Positions 3,780-5,337 of a stretch of DNA of 5,337 nt are shown here, piece by piece. A program made the translations under genes and the position numbers. This DNA comes from an uncultured Veillonella sp. (GTDB lineage Bacteria > Bacillota > Negativicutes > Veillonellales > Veillonellaceae). Position 1 is the stretch's first letter; the number at the start of each line of letters is the position of its first letter. Below the pieces are notes generated by a model that did no database searches, was not told where the DNA came from, and was given only the letters and a program-made list of their open reading frames with translations. Location: contig URZS01000095.1 of the NCBI GenBank assembly GCA_900552445.1, positions 1-5,337 of the forward strand, read 5' to 3'.

Positions 3780-5337
3780 ATGAAAAAAGAATTACTGTTA
3801 ACAGCCATGATTACTGCAAGCATTACTACAACAGGGTTTGCAGCATCCAATTTAGATATTAGTGCTACAACTGCTGCGCCACTAAGCATGAAAAATTCTA
3901 TTGCTTATGGTGGAAATAACAAAGTTGAGAATGGTATGTTCTCTCCTGTAAATAATATATTGCTCGGTGGTGACAATAATACAGTTCGACCTTCTGCTTC
4001 TAATAGTATTACTTCTGGTACTAATAATACTGCATCTGGTCCGGGCAGTATCGTAGCAGGTTGGTATAATACAAACTCTGCTACTCACAGCTTGGTAGTA
4101 GGTACTAGCAATACTGTTGGTGGTACTAATAATATCGTAGGCGGCTTTGGCCATGCCAATAATGATAATGCGATTAACTCTTTATTAGTTGGTTCATATA
4201 ATAGTATTGACGGACATGACTCTGTGGCTTTAGGTAAGAATAATACCATTAAAGGTAATAATGCTTTGGTAGGTGGTACTGGTGCTAAGGTTCAAGGTAA
4301 TAATGCTATCGCCTTTGGTGATACTGCAAAAGCAACATCCGATGATGCATACGCCATTGGTCGTAAAGCAGAAGCAACTGCTCTAAATACTGTGGCTATT
4401 GGTAATAATGCAAAGGCCAATAACATAATGGGCACAGCGATTGGCTATAATGCAAAAGCAAAAAATGACTATGCTACTGCAGTAGGTTATAGCTCCACAG
4501 GTTCTGGTAATCAGTCCTCCGCATTTGGTTTTAATGCGGAAGCAACTGCTATGAATACAACTGCAGTGGGATCTTATGCAAATGCTAACGGTGCGTATTC
4601 TACAGCATTGGGCTTTAAAACTGCAGCTTCTAATGAGGATGCTGTAGCATTAGGTAACTATTCTACTAGTGCTGGTAAAAGTGCCTTTGCTGCTGGTACA
4701 TTAGCTAAAGCAGCAGAAAAGGACTCTTTAGCAATCGGTCATAGCGCAACTACAACAAAGGAAAATGGCATTGCAATCGGCACAAATGCAACTGTAGATG
4801 GTGTTGATTCCATTGCTATTGGTACAAGTGCGAAAGCTGCCACAGATAACAGCATTGCACTAGGTGCTAAGTCTGTTACTGATACAGCTGTATCTACTAA
4901 TTCCGGTGTAATTGGAGGCAGAACATATAACTTTGCTGGTGGAACCGCTGTTGGTACATTGAGCATTGGTGATAGTGGTGCAGAACGTACCATTACAAAT
5001 GTAGCGGCAGGCCGCGTATCTGCAACATCTACTGATGCAGTCAATGGATCTCAATTACACGCTATTAAAGATGTTGTAGATAATCATGAAAATCGTATCA
5101 CTACGATAGAAGGTGATATTAATACGTTAAATAATCGTATTATTAATGGTGGAGCGAATAGCTTGAATGAAGCTAAAGCGTATACGGATCAACAAGTGTC
5201 TAGCGTAGCGGCGGCTTCTGCAGCGCTCGCTGGCTTGCATCCATTAGATTTCGATAAACATGATAAATGGTCCTACTCTGTTGGCTTTGGTAACTATAAA
5301 AATGCTAATGCAGCAGCTTTAGGTGCCTTCTACCGCC
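3780..5337 (+). CDS. trimeric autotransporter adhesin (YadA-like), 3' end outside the window
   Basis: The reading frame is open for 519 codons and continues past the window. The product is a surface adhesin that trimerises and anchors itself in the outer membrane. A signal peptide (1 to about 21, ending TTGFA) precedes a YadA-type head. Residues 40-130 form irregular Asn/Gly-rich turns, and from Gly138 to Gly362 a Gly recurs exactly every 14 residues in motifs such as SIAIG and TVAIG. The neck (about 400-428) contains ERTITNVAAGRVSATSTDAV. A very short coiled-coil stalk follows (about 430-456, with Ile/Leu at heptad core positions). The membrane anchor then begins with SLNEAKAYTDQQVSSVAAAS (461-480) and the first strand KWSYSVGFG; the rest of the barrel is cut off. 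AGGGG ending at 3771, eight bases before the ATG, supports the start. Adhesion to host cells or other bacteria is the family role; the ligand is unknown. Confidence 0.93.
   Translation, partial: MKKELLLTAMITASITTTGFAASNLDISATTAAPLSMKNSIAYGGNNKVENGMFSPVNNILLGGDNNTVRPSASNSITSGTNNTASGPGSIVAGWYNTNSATHSLVVGTSNTVGGTNNIVGGFGHANNDNAINSLLVGSYNSIDGHDSVALGKNNTIKGNNALVGGTGAKVQGNNAIAFGDTAKATSDDAYAIGRKAEATALNTVAIGNNAKANNIMGTAIGYNAKAKNDYATAVGYSSTGSGNQSSAFGFNAEATAMNTTAVGSYANANGAYSTALGFKTAASNEDAVALGNYSTSAGKSAFAAGTLAKAAEKDSLAIGHSATTTKENGIAIGTNATVDGVDSIAIGTSAKAATDNSIALGAKSVTDTAVSTNSGVIGGRTYNFAGGTAVGTLSIGDSGAERTITNVAAGRVSATSTDAVNGSQLHAIKDVVDNHENRITTIEGDINTLNNRIINGGANSLNEAKAYTDQQVSSVAAASAALAGLHPLDFDKHDKWSYSVGFGNYKNANAAALGAFYR
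4179..4865 (+). repeat. array of 14-residue YadA head repeats
   Basis: Residues 134-362 of the adhesin contain 17 glycines spaced exactly 14 residues apart, each at the end of a pattern like S-x-A-[IVL]-G. This is the left-handed beta-roll repeat of YadA heads. The DNA units have diverged, so this is an old protein repeat rather than a recent tandem duplication. Confidence 0.85.

Noticed and set aside
3882..4154. Minus-strand open frames within the adhesin (also 4739-5044 and 4860-5054)
   Set aside because: They mirror the biased codons of the repeat-rich head and have no independent support.
1..5337. Defence system, toxin-antitoxin pair, CRISPR or transposon
   Set aside because: No matching motifs, repeat-spacer arrays, transposase-like proteins or terminal inverted repeats were seen on either strand.

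Overview
The window looks like a chromosomal segment from a Veillonella-like member of the Negativicutes, a lineage related to Firmicutes that has a double-membrane envelope. This is an inference from three things: moderately AT-rich DNA with Firmicutes-style AGGAGG ribosome binding sites, a trimeric autotransporter (YadA-type) adhesin that needs an outer membrane, and an e(P4)-type exported acid phosphatase. All genes read on the + strand. No mobile element, CRISPR array or rRNA is visible.

Layout. Positions 1-162 are an AT-rich regulatory stretch with small palindromes and a possible -10 box. At 163-507 lies an ArsR-family repressor with an unusual cysteine pattern. Two bases later, at 510-2024, comes DNA polymerase IV (dinB), longer than usual because of a repeat-built insertion in its little-finger domain and a repeat-bearing acidic tail. 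A small protein of unknown function (2115-2399) follows and ends in a good intrinsic terminator. A secreted class C acid phosphatase (2537-3427) stands alone. A perfect 13-bp inverted repeat then overlaps the promoter of a tRNA-Arg(CCT) gene (3476-3552), which has its own strong terminator. Between 3602 and 3779 is a leader with a good promoter, a tandem 11-bp direct repeat and an intrinsic terminator placed just before the ribosome binding site of the last gene. That gene, a trimeric autotransporter adhesin, starts at 3780 and runs off the window at 5337, inside its membrane anchor.

How the parts work together. The arsR-type gene and dinB look like one translationally coupled unit. This suggests an error-prone polymerase controlled by a thiol, metal(loid) or redox sensor rather than by LexA, since no GAAC-N4-GTTC box is seen upstream. 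The small gene, the phosphatase, the tRNA and the adhesin look like separate units divided by terminators. The adhesin leader is the best candidate for undescribed regulation: four short alternating complementary segments (ATTCA / TGAAT / ATTCA / TGAAT), the last two within the terminator stem, give the layout of an attenuator. All functional calls rest on motifs read by eye; no database search was made.
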